From positions 1 to 36,387 of the forward strand of contig JAAWKH010000019.1 in NCBI GenBank assembly GCA_022797295.1: 36,387 nucleotides of DNA, given 5' to 3'. Source of the DNA: Peptococcaceae bacterium (GTDB taxonomy: Bacteria; Bacillota; Dehalobacteriia; UBA4068; UBA4997). Positions 1 through 7,500 of this stretch are shown here, piece by piece; position 1 is the first letter of the stretch; every line of letters starts with the position of its first letter. Position numbers and translations under genes: made by a program. Below the pieces are notes generated by a model that did no database searches, was not told the DNA's origin, and saw only the letters and a program-made list of their open reading frames with translations.

Positions 1-107
1 AATAACTATAATTATACAACTTTTCATTGCATAATCATACAGCTAATTTAGGATGATAGGCATCTTTAACTAACCTAAATTTATTATACAAGGAGGATAT
101 GTAATCT

Positions 108-464
108 ATGAAAGAAACTAAGTATATTAAACCTAAGAAAACTATTTTGAACCCGATAAGGGTAATGAAAAGCAAAAAACGGTTGCCATTGATAGTTCTG
201 CTGGCAGCCGTTTTTATGTTGGTGTTGGCATTGCCGGTGTTGGCAGCTCCCAGCGATCCGCTGGCTGTAATCAATAACCTGAGCAGCTTTATCTTTTCCT
301 TGATTAGAGCCATTGGCCTGATTTTGCTGGGTTTTGGTATTTTGCAGGTGGGCCTTTACCTGAAAAGCCACGATCCCAGCCAGAGAGCTAACGGTATGCT
401 GACGGTGGCTGGCGGCGTGGTTATCACTTTCACCCAGGAAATCCTGACTCTGATTACCGGATAA
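108..464 (+). CDS. Maff2-family conjugative-element membrane protein (VirB2/TrbC-like)
   Basis: A 118-residue protein with a basic N-terminus, a hydrophobic signal-like segment (about residues 27-47, ending LPVLAAPS), and a second membrane region (about 60-84). The tail (about 95-117) is also hydrophobic. Size and layout fit the Maff2 mobile-element proteins that lie just before the TrbL-like gene in CD1107/CD1108-type conjugative transposons. By position it may be a pilin-like or pore subunit of the type IV secretion machine, but this is inference. An AAGGAGG-type ribosome binding site near 90-96 precedes the ATG. It reads towards the TrbL, PrgI and VirB4 genes and is separated from TrbL by an oppositely oriented toxin-antitoxin pair. 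The gene looks intact. Confidence 0.72.
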   Translation: MKETKYIKPKKTILNPIRVMKSKKRLPLIVLLAAVFMLVLALPVLAAPSDPLAVINNLSSFIFSLIRAIGLILLGFGILQVGLYLKSHDPSQRANGMLTVAGGVVITFTQEILTLITG

Positions 465-479
465 GGCAGTTTTTTACAC

Positions 480-788
480 TCATAATAAAGCTGAATAATT
501 ACGGCGGTTGTATAGAATACGGTGAATTTGCACAGTATCGTCATTTACGATATAGAAAACCAGATAATTTTGCACTATGAGATAGCGGTAGCCCTTGGCG
601 GTTAACGCCAAATCACGAGGATGCGGACAGCGTTCGGGAGATTGCGCCAGGCTGGCAATCTTTTCGGTGAGCAAATCGTAGTAGCGCAAAGCAGTATCAG
701 GGGAGAGGGTGTTCAGATAATCAATAATATCCCGAAAATCCTGTTTGGCAGTGGGATAAATTTTAATCTTGTATATAGCCATGCACAT
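480..788 (-). CDS. ParE/RelE-type toxin
   Basis: A 102-residue basic protein of the RelE/ParE fold. It begins MAIYKIKIYPTAKQDF, followed by a helix region (IIDYLNTLSPDTALRYYDLL), then a C-terminal part typical of the family (GYRYLIVQNYLVFYIV, then IHRILYNRRNY). Such proteins cleave ribosome-bound mRNA (RelE) or poison gyrase (ParE); the sequence does not decide which. Its start overlaps the end of the antitoxin gene by 26 bases, the usual toxin-antitoxin coupling. An in-frame second ATG at 782 has better spacing from GAGG and is an equally good start. The pair is antisense to the surrounding transfer genes, so it is probably an added stability module. Confidence 0.85.
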   Translation of the reverse strand: MCMAIYKIKIYPTAKQDFRDIIDYLNTLSPDTALRYYDLLTEKIASLAQSPERCPHPRDLALTAKGYRYLIVQNYLVFYIVNDDTVQIHRILYNRRNYSALL

Positions 789-1041
789 TGTTCCTCAGCT
801 TTTTAGCAAAGGCGAGAAAATCCTCTCCCTCGGCTCCTGCGGCTATTTCTTTCTCTGCTTCGGCCAGCTTGCCGTATAAATCAATGAGAGCCTGACGGCG
901 TTCATATTCCTTAATGCTTAAAACTACCATATCGCCGGTACCGTTTCGGGTGATGAAAACCGGCTCGCCGGTGTTGCGGCAGAAATCGGATATTTCATTG
1001 GCGCTGTTGCGCAGGTCGGAAATGGGACGGATATTGGGCAT
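763..1041 (-). CDS. Phd/YefM-family antitoxin
   Basis: A 92-residue protein with the Phd/YefM pattern: MPNIRPISDLRN at the N-terminus (DNA-binding part), then a mid-region with EPVFITRNG and DMVVLSIKEYE. The C-terminus (about residues 45-92) is charged and helical and should bind and neutralise the toxin encoded immediately downstream. Antitoxins of this family also repress their own operon, normally through an operator at the promoter. Here that would lie in 1042-1110, but I could not pick out a convincing palindrome. The antitoxin is first and the toxin second, with overlapping reading frames, as expected for a functional module. Confidence 0.87.
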   Translation of the reverse strand: MPNIRPISDLRNSANEISDFCRNTGEPVFITRNGTGDMVVLSIKEYERRQALIDLYGKLAEAEKEIAAGAEGEDFLAFAKKLRNNVHGYIQD

Positions 1042-1123
1042 ATAATCAACTCCTTACGTATTTAGTATAGCAAAATTATGAGTAAATAGCAATATAAATT
1101 TATGATGAAGGTAGGTGACGCCT

Positions 1124-1966
1124 ATGGGCAGCGGCAACTGGATTGTGGATAACCTGAACTCAGCGCTTGCCACTTGGAATGACAGACTGGCTGAGATATG
1201 GCAGCTGCTCTCCACCAGCCCGGAGGACTTTCGGGGCGGCGGTGTGTGGACGGTGATGGTGGGAATCAACGACGCTCTTAAAGCCACTGGCTACGCTCTG
1301 CTGGTGCTGTTCTTTGTAATGGGCGTAGTAAAGACCTGCGGCAGCTTTATGGAAATGCGCAAGCCTGAGCAGGTCTTTAAGTGTTTTATTCGCTTTGTAT
1401 TGGCTCAAGCCGCCATAACCTGGGGGCTGGATATTATGCTGGCTCTGTTTAATATTGCCCAGGGGGCGGCCGGAACCATAATGACAGCCTCCGGCCTTAC
1501 GGCAAGCACACCGATGGCGCTGCCGGACGAGCTGGTAGACATTATCGAGGATGTAGGCTTTATTGAGTCAATCCCCTTGTGGGCCATAACTCTGCTGGGT
1601 TCTCTGTTTATCTGGGTTCTGTCGCTGGTAATGATACTGACGGTTTACAGCCGTTTTTTTAAGCTGTATATGGCGACGGCGATTGCGCCCCTGCCCCTGG
1701 CCAGCTTTGCTGGACAGCCAAGCTCTAGCGTAGGTGTGGCTTTTCTTAAAAGCTATGCGGCAATCTGTCCAGAGGGCTGCGTGATTGTTTTGGCCTGTGT
1801 TATCTTCTCCGGTTATGCCGCCTCGCCGCCGGCTTTGGCCGACGCTTCTAATGCAGCGGCCACCATAGTCTGGAGTTATGTGGGTGAGTTGATCTTCAAT
1901 ATGTTGGTATTAACGGGAGCAATCAAGATGAGCGACCGGCTTATTCGGGAGTTGATGGGAATTTAA
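1124..1966 (+). CDS. TrbL/VirB6-like conjugal transfer membrane protein
   Basis: About 280 residues with several hydrophobic segments: roughly residues 50-70 (ATGYALLVLFFVMGVV), 88-108, 150-175 (WAITLLGSLFIWVLSLVMIL), 185-200, and two near the C-terminus. This matches the TrbL/VirB6-like polytopic proteins of CD1107-type conjugative elements, which form the inner-membrane part of the mating channel. It ends MSDRLIRELMGI, typical of this group. I prefer the ATG at 1124 over the GTG at 1115 because AGGTGA at about 1113-1118 lies at a usable distance. It is followed at 1996 by PrgI, keeping the standard element gene order. No damage is visible in this gene. Confidence 0.82.
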   Translation: MGSGNWIVDNLNSALATWNDRLAEIWQLLSTSPEDFRGGGVWTVMVGINDALKATGYALLVLFFVMGVVKTCGSFMEMRKPEQVFKCFIRFVLAQAAITWGLDIMLALFNIAQGAAGTIMTASGLTASTPMALPDELVDIIEDVGFIESIPLWAITLLGSLFIWVLSLVMILTVYSRFFKLYMATAIAPLPLASFAGQPSSSVGVAFLKSYAAICPEGCVIVLACVIFSGYAASPPALADASNAAATIVWSYVGELIFNMLVLTGAIKMSDRLIRELMGI

Positions 1967-1995
1967 GGTTAATAAATAAACTTATATAGATTGGA

Positions 1996-2364
1996 GTGAT
2001 AACAATAGAAGTAAAGATAAATAAGGAAGTGCGTAACTATCAGGAGCGCCTGTTCTTTGGGCTGAACCTGCGGCAGCTGGCGTTTTCAGCTCTAGCGGTG
2101 ACAGCGGCGGTGGCGGTATATTTCAGCCTGAGAACGGCTTTTGGCAGTGTGGGGGATTTGGGCGGCTGGCTGTGCGTGCTGGCCGCCTTTCCTTTTGCTC
2201 TCTGCGGTTTCTTCCAGTATAACGGCTTAAGATTTGAGCAGTTTATTGTGGCATATATTCGCTCGGAGCTGTTATGCCCAAAGCAACTGGTGTTTAAGGC
2301 AGATAATCTCTATGCCAGATGTCTGGCAAATTCAAGTATAAGGGAGGCGTTAAAAATTGATTAA
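1996..2364 (+). CDS. PrgI-family conjugal transfer protein, possible start-codon loss
   Basis: About 120 residues with the PrgI-family opening EVKINKEVRNYQERLFFGL, followed by two membrane segments (about residues 30-48 and 55-75) and a short cytoplasmic tail. PrgI proteins sit between the TrbL-like and VirB4 genes in conjugative elements of Bacillota and are small inner-membrane partners of the secretion ATPase. The start is odd. The codon at the expected first residue is ATA (2005-2007), and TTGGAG lies eight bases before it. The nearest in-frame accepted start is a GTG at 1996 that overlaps the ribosome binding site. An ATG to ATA change would fit the decay seen in the neighbouring VirB4 gene. 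Confidence 0.75.
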   Translation: MITIEVKINKEVRNYQERLFFGLNLRQLAFSALAVTAAVAVYFSLRTAFGSVGDLGGWLCVLAAFPFALCGFFQYNGLRFEQFIVAYIRSELLCPKQLVFKADNLYARCLANSSIREALKID

Positions 2365-3707
2365 AACCCTACAAAACACGCTAAAGCAAGACCGGGAATG
2401 GCTGGCAGTGCCTTGCTCGGTGCAGGATACCATACCCCTTAAGCGTATCTGGCCGGAGGGGATATTCCAGCAGGGCAGCAAGTTCTCTAAGACCATAAAA
2501 TTCAGCGATATTAACTATGCCATTGCTGCTAAAGAGGATAAAACGGCAATGTTCCTGGGCTACTCCGAGCTGCTGAACGCTCTGGACTGCGGCTCGGCCA
2601 CTAAAATAACTATTTCGTGATGGGCGATAAATATGGCCGGGTGCTGTTTCTGAAAGAATATGCCAGCTATATCAAGGACAGTATGCTCAATGAGCTGTGC
2701 GGCCTTGACCGCAATTTGATGTTATCCATTGACATAATCCCAGTGCCTACCGATGAGGCGGTCAGGGAAATGCAGAACCGCTTGCTGGGTGTGGAAACCA
2801 ATGTAACCAACTGGCAGCGGCGGCAGAACAGCAACAACAACTTCTCGGCGGTGGTGCCTTATGATTTGGAGCAGCAGCGTAAGGAAACCAGAGAAATGTT
2901 GGACGATTTGACTACCCGGGACCAGCGAATGCTGTTTGCGGTGGTAACGCTGGTACATTTGGCGAATACTAAGGAACAGTTGGACAGCGATACCGAAACC
3001 CTGCAAAGCATTGCCCGAAAGCATCTCTGCCAGCTGGGAACCCTTAACTGGCAGCAGCTGGACGGCCTGATAACCGCTCTGCCGCTTGGTTTAAGAAGAA
3101 TTGACGCACTGCGGCTAAGGATGTAGCTCTGGCCATTGAGCTGTTCACCTAGGGCAGCCTAAATACCTTTGCCAAGCCAACCAATGTGGATACCAACTCC
3201 AGGATTATTTGCTATGACATTCGAGATTTGGGCAAGCAGCTGCTGCCGGTTGGTATGCTGGTGGTGCTGGACAGTGTGTTCAACCGGGTAATCCGCAACC
3301 GCAAGCTGGGGCGGAATACGTGGATATATATTGATGAGATTTATCTGCTGTTCCAGCATGAGTATTCGGCCAATTTCCTTTTCACGCTCTGGAAGCGTGT
3401 CAGAAAGTACGGCGCCTGTGCGACCGGGTTAACCCAGAATGTAGATGACCTTCTCCAGAGTCATACGGCCAGAACGATGCTGGCCAACTCTGAATTTTTG
3501 GTAATGCTGAATCAGGCGGCAACAGATAGAGTGGAGTTGGCAAGGCTGCTTAATATTTCGGATAACCAGTTGTCTTATATAACTAATGTGGATTTTGGTC
3601 ATGGTCTGCTTAAATGCGGCAGTGCCATTGTGCCGTTTGCAGACAGCTTTCCTCAGCACACAAGGCTGTTTAAGCTGATGACGACGAGATTAAAAGACCT
3701 GGCGTAA
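2357..3707 (+). pseudogene. virB4: VirB4/TraE-family conjugation ATPase, broken by two internal deletions
   Basis: Three pieces of one VirB4-type ATPase lie in series. Piece 1 (2357-2620) is the N-terminus (SVQDTIPLKRIWPEGIF). It runs out of frame into piece 2 (2617-3126), which resumes at the family's YGRVLFLKEYASYIKDSM segment, so roughly 130 codons are missing and the frame is lost. A second deletion near 3119 joins DALRL to DVALAIELF and removes the central region that should carry the Walker A P-loop. The last piece (frame of 3186-3707) keeps the Walker B-like IDEIYLL and the KRVRKYGACATGLTQNVDDL region, but has an in-frame TAG at 3150-3152. About 450 codons remain against roughly 800 for the family. 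Without a P-loop it cannot hydrolyse ATP. The deletion sizes are my recollection of the family alignment. Confidence 0.88.
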
Positions 3708-3780
3708 GTTTGTTAATCATTGAAGTTTTGTTGAAATTGCTTTCTATAAATTATATTTTTTATAATGGTTAAAATTAATA

Positions 3781-3809
3781 TTGACAAATATGTTGGAAAG
3801 TGTTATCAT
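3781..3809 (+). promoter_or_regulatory. Sigma-A type promoter of the tandem-riboswitch leader
   Basis: TTGACA at 3781-3786 and TATCAT at 3804-3809, separated by 17 bases. This is a near-consensus housekeeping promoter placed just before the first cobalamin riboswitch and after the VirB4 remnant. It is therefore the likely start of the B12 operon transcript. Confidence 0.75.
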
Positions 3810-3829
3810 TTAGGCATAAAAATATTTTC

Positions 3830-4020
3830 GGTGAGCTATGCCTCTATGGGCTGGCTTGAAAAGGGAAGTGGGTGCAAATCCCACACAGCTGCCTTTACTG
3901 TAATTGGGGACAAAAGAGAATAATGCCATTGGCTGCAAAGCTGAGAAGGCTCTCTGGAGGAAGAACCATAAGTCAGGAAACCTGCCGGAATTTATCTGCT
4001 AATTTCCGGGCCAGGGATGA
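3830..4020 (+). promoter_or_regulatory. Cobalamin riboswitch 1 (first of a tandem pair)
   Basis: The aptamer core reads GGGAAGTGGGTGCAAATCC, then a CACAGCTGCC segment and TACTGTAA, followed by a peripheral region. It closes with a canonical B12 box, AAGTCAGGAAACCTGCC, at about 3970-3986. These are the invariant cobalamin (adenosylcobalamin-type) riboswitch elements. It lies directly after the TTGACA/TATCAT promoter and directly before a strong intrinsic terminator at 4047-4079. It therefore probably works by terminating transcription when cobalamin is bound. Its target is the giant surface-protein gene at 4556 and the operon behind it. Confidence 0.93.
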
Positions 4021-4046
4021 AAAGCAATTATCTTTCATTGTTATTT

Positions 4047-4079
4047 AACCTTTTCCCGGTTGGTGGAAAAGGTTTTTTT
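4047..4079 (+). terminator. Intrinsic terminator of riboswitch 1
   Basis: A perfect 10-bp stem, AACCTTTTCC (4047-4056) with GGAAAAGGTT (4065-4074), an 8-base loop, and a run of T to 4079. Its position just after the B12 box makes it the likely expression platform. An orphan AAGGAG-like site follows at about 4094-4099 with no start codon. Confidence 0.88.
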
Positions 4080-4129
4080 GTTGTAAAAAATAAGAAAGGA
4101 GTAATAATTTAATATTCACATTTGTAAAC

Positions 4130-4275
4130 GATTTACCGGCTACCAGTATTGCCTGGGCTTTTAAGCCTGTGGCAATTTGAAAGGGGAATCAGGTGAGAGG
4201 CCTGAACAGTCGTGCTACTGTATATGCCACTTGGCGGCATGAGTCAGAATGCCTGCTGGAAGCTGCTGTCATTTT
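4130..4275 (+). promoter_or_regulatory. Cobalamin riboswitch 2 (second of the tandem pair)
   Basis: A second, shorter cobalamin aptamer. The core is GGGGAATCAGGTGAGAGGCC followed by GAACAGTCGTGCTACTGTA (about 4184-4222). A short ATGCC/GGCAT peripheral stem comes next, then a variant B12 box, GAGTCAGAATGCCTGC, at 4241-4256. It differs from riboswitch 1 in the B12 box and has a much smaller peripheral region, so it is not a simple recent duplicate. It ends before a second terminator hairpin at 4413. Two aptamers in series would give a steeper or wider-range B12 response. A 70-codon open frame across it (4193-4405) has no support as a gene. Confidence 0.85.
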
Positions 4276-4412
4276 GCAACACGTAATTGTGAAATGGGGG
4301 AGGTGTATTGTTCTGTTTTGCGCGCCTTTTTTGCAAGATGACGGAATATATGCCGCTCTGTTTTTACATTATGAAGCAAATGGCAGCATAAAGAAAAAGG
4401 TTTGATTTTTCC

Positions 4413-4442
4413 GGGAAATGCTGTTGCAGGCATTTCCCTTTT
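4413..4442 (+). terminator. Intrinsic terminator of riboswitch 2
   Basis: A perfect 9-bp stem, GGGAAATGC (4413-4421) with GCATTTCCC (4430-4438), and an 8-base loop, followed by only four T. The U-run is short, so termination may be partial. It lies about 115 bases before the start codon of the giant surface protein and 150 bases after the aptamer. Between 4442 and 4556 I see only the ribosome binding site. Confidence 0.7.
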
Positions 4443-4555
4443 GTGTGAATGCAGACATTTGCCGTTAGGCGAATAGAAATCTTAATGAACACTTAATAAT
4501 TGCCATTTGCTTCAAGTTGAAGATTTACAAAATCATAGAAATGGAGGCAAACAAA

Positions 4556-7500
4556 ATGAAAAGATTTAAAAGCCGGGCGCTTAGCCTGTTGTTGACATTG
4601 GCAATGTTGGTTGGTATGCTGCCAACCTCAGCTTTGGCTGCAAATGGCAAACTTGATAATGAAGTTTATAAAAACAATCTGGATACCGCTTTGATTAGAA
4701 CTTATTCTGCTGATGAGCCAATCGAGATAAGCACGGCGAATGATTTGAAGCAGCTGGCCAACGCAGCTGAGGGCAGCAAGTTTGTGCTGACGGTGGATAT
4801 TACATTGCCGACGGATTGGGAACCGATAAATGGTGGTAGCTATAATGATAGTATAGTTCTTGATGGTAATGGCTATAAAATTACGTTAACCGGAACCCCT
4901 GTTTTTTCCAATCTTAATAGCAGCTATACTATTAAAAATTTAATTTTGGATGGAACGGTTGTTAGCAGCGATAAGCATATTTCTTCGCTAACAAATGGAA
5001 ACTGTGCGGCGGCGGTGCGAAACTGCATTTCTTATGCAGATGTAAAGTATGATGGTGCGGCTGGTGGTTATACCCTTAGGTTTGTCGCTGGTTTAGTTGC
5101 CCAGTTCTCTTCTGATGGCGGTTCTATGAACAACTGTGTTTACGCCGGAACTTTAACAAAAGGTAATGCGAATGCTTGGGGTTCGCTTGTAAATACGGCT
5201 TTTTTTGTTACAGCAGATATAAAAAACTGTATTGGTGTTGGTGTTGATAGAATTGGTTCTTCTGAAGGTATGTCAGGTTGTACTGAAATAGCAGCAGGTA
5301 ACAATACATTAATTCTTAACACTTCAGATTTTAATCCTGCGGATTATGTTGAACAGCTTAACAGCAACCGCGATATTGCAGCAGGCGATTTGGAATGGGA
5401 GGTTGTCGGCGACAAGCTGACATTAAAACGCGCTGTTGACGAGTTCCTGGAAGCAACAGAGGCGGAAGTTGCCGCTTTGCAGGCTGCTGTTGCTCAAGCT
5501 GTTGATACAAGCAAAGTTTATACTGCGGATAGTTGGGCTGCCTATGCTGAGGCATTGAACAAGGCGCAGGGCATTTTGCAGCAGGAAACGCCCAAGCAAG
5601 ATGTTGTGGTTAATGCAACTGAAAAGCTGAACGCTGCATTTAATGGTTTAACAGAGAGTATTTTGGCGGTTGTTGATTTGAGTGATAAAGAGGTTGTTTC
5701 TATAACAAGCGTTAGTGACTTGGAATATATGCAGGCCGGTAAATATTATCGCCTGGACGCTGATTTGGAAATTAAATCTACAGATTATTATTTTCCAGCA
5801 GAAATGAACGCTGTTTTTGACGGCAACGGCCATACCATAACCCTTAGCAATAAAAATTATGTTTGGAAATCGCTCGGCCCAAATGCAGTTGTGCAAAATT
5901 TGGGCGTTAAAGGCGGCGTTGCTTCTGCCAACAATGCCGGGGCGATTGCCGGGGCCAGCCAGGGTTTGATTATCAACTGCTGGTCTTTGGCAAATGTTAC
6001 CACCAATGGACAGAACGGCAATTTGAAGCATACCGGCGGCCTGGTGGGTCAGCTGCAATCCGGCGGTGCGATTGTGAACAGCTGGGTGGCTGGCAATGTG
6101 GTCGGCAAGGGTGTCAACACGGCAAACGGTAGCGTTGGCGCATTGGTCGGCAGCACGGAGGCCAACAGCATGCTGCAAAATTGCTATTACCAGACCGGTG
6201 CAGCCAGCCAAATTGTCGGCGTGGAGGGCGTACAAATTACTGATTGCGCAGAAAAAGCACGCAAGGATTTTTACAGCCAGACATTTATTGACCTGTTGAA
6301 CGCTCACAAAGAGGGCGGCAAGGAATGGACGCTTTCCGCCGAGGGTTATCCGCATTTGGGCGAGGCGCAGGAATATCTGCCGCCGGAGGATATGAAGATA
6401 ACCTTTACCTATCTAAAGGAGGGTAAAGAGCCGGTCGATTTTAAAACCTCGGACGGTTTTGAGGTAAGCTTGCAGGACGCGGTGGCGGTGGGAAATGACC
6501 GCTACAAGGTTGGTACTTTTTCTATGCCGGGCGTAGCGCGTTGGCAAGATACAATAGTTGGCAATAAAGACGTTTTGTTGGTTAATGAAGACGGTACTTT
6601 AAGCATATATAAACCGGGCAGCGCAGAGGTGGTAGCAATCAGTTCTGAGGAGAGCGGTTCCACGGAGCTGGCGCGCTTTACGGTAACGGTGGTTGAGGGC
6701 GAAGCCGTTGATGAATTTCGTTTGGCGATTGACGGCCAGCCGGTTGGCGATACTCTGACTTTGCAGGGCAGCGAACATAAAACCCTTACGCCGCAAATTA
6801 AACTGGCCGGTGCAGACGCCTGGCAGGATATTGCTGTAAGCCAGGTTGAGTTTTCGCACACCGGCAGTTTGCACCGGGTAAATAACAGTATTTATGCCGA
6901 AGAACCCGGCAAGATGACGCTTACTGCCAAATATCAAGATAAGGAAATTACAATTAATATTGTGTCTGCGTTTGTGGCGGTTACCAGTATTAAACCGGCT
7001 CCGGCTGGCGAATATTATATTCACCAGCGCAACCCTAATGGCCAGCCCTTGGGTGATTTTCTGGATTTAACATTGTCCCATAAAGCAGGCACCGTAATTG
7101 TGGAGCCGGAAAACGCCAGTTATCGGGATAAGTGGCAGATGGCCTCCAGCGATGATACGATTGTTGAATGTAAGAATAGCATGATAATTGCCGCTCTGCC
7201 TAAAAAAGCCGGTACGGTTACCTTAACCGCCGTGGTGGAGGCCAATGGCGCGCAGCCAAGAGTTGAGGGAACCACACATGTTACAATTAAATATGAAAAT
7301 CCGGTGCAGACGGTTAGCATTGCGGAAACCAGGCTGACTGTTAAAGAGAATGAGGAAATTCCGCTGCCGATTACTTTCAGCGGTCCCAAATCGGCGGACG
7401 GCCTGCGCGTTACCGAGCCAGCTATGGATTGGAGCTTCAGCGGCGAGGGCGTGGTGCGGATTGAAACGGACGGTTCGCCTATTATTTGGGAGGAAAAACC

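Noticed and set aside
4193..4405. 70-codon open frame over the second riboswitch
   Set aside because: It lies on top of the aptamer core and B12 box and has no ribosome binding site; the conserved RNA explains the sequence.
5648..6355. 235-codon minus-strand frame inside the first giant gene
   Set aside because: Shadow of the plus-strand gene, whose signal peptide and domains are clear; no start signals on the minus strand.
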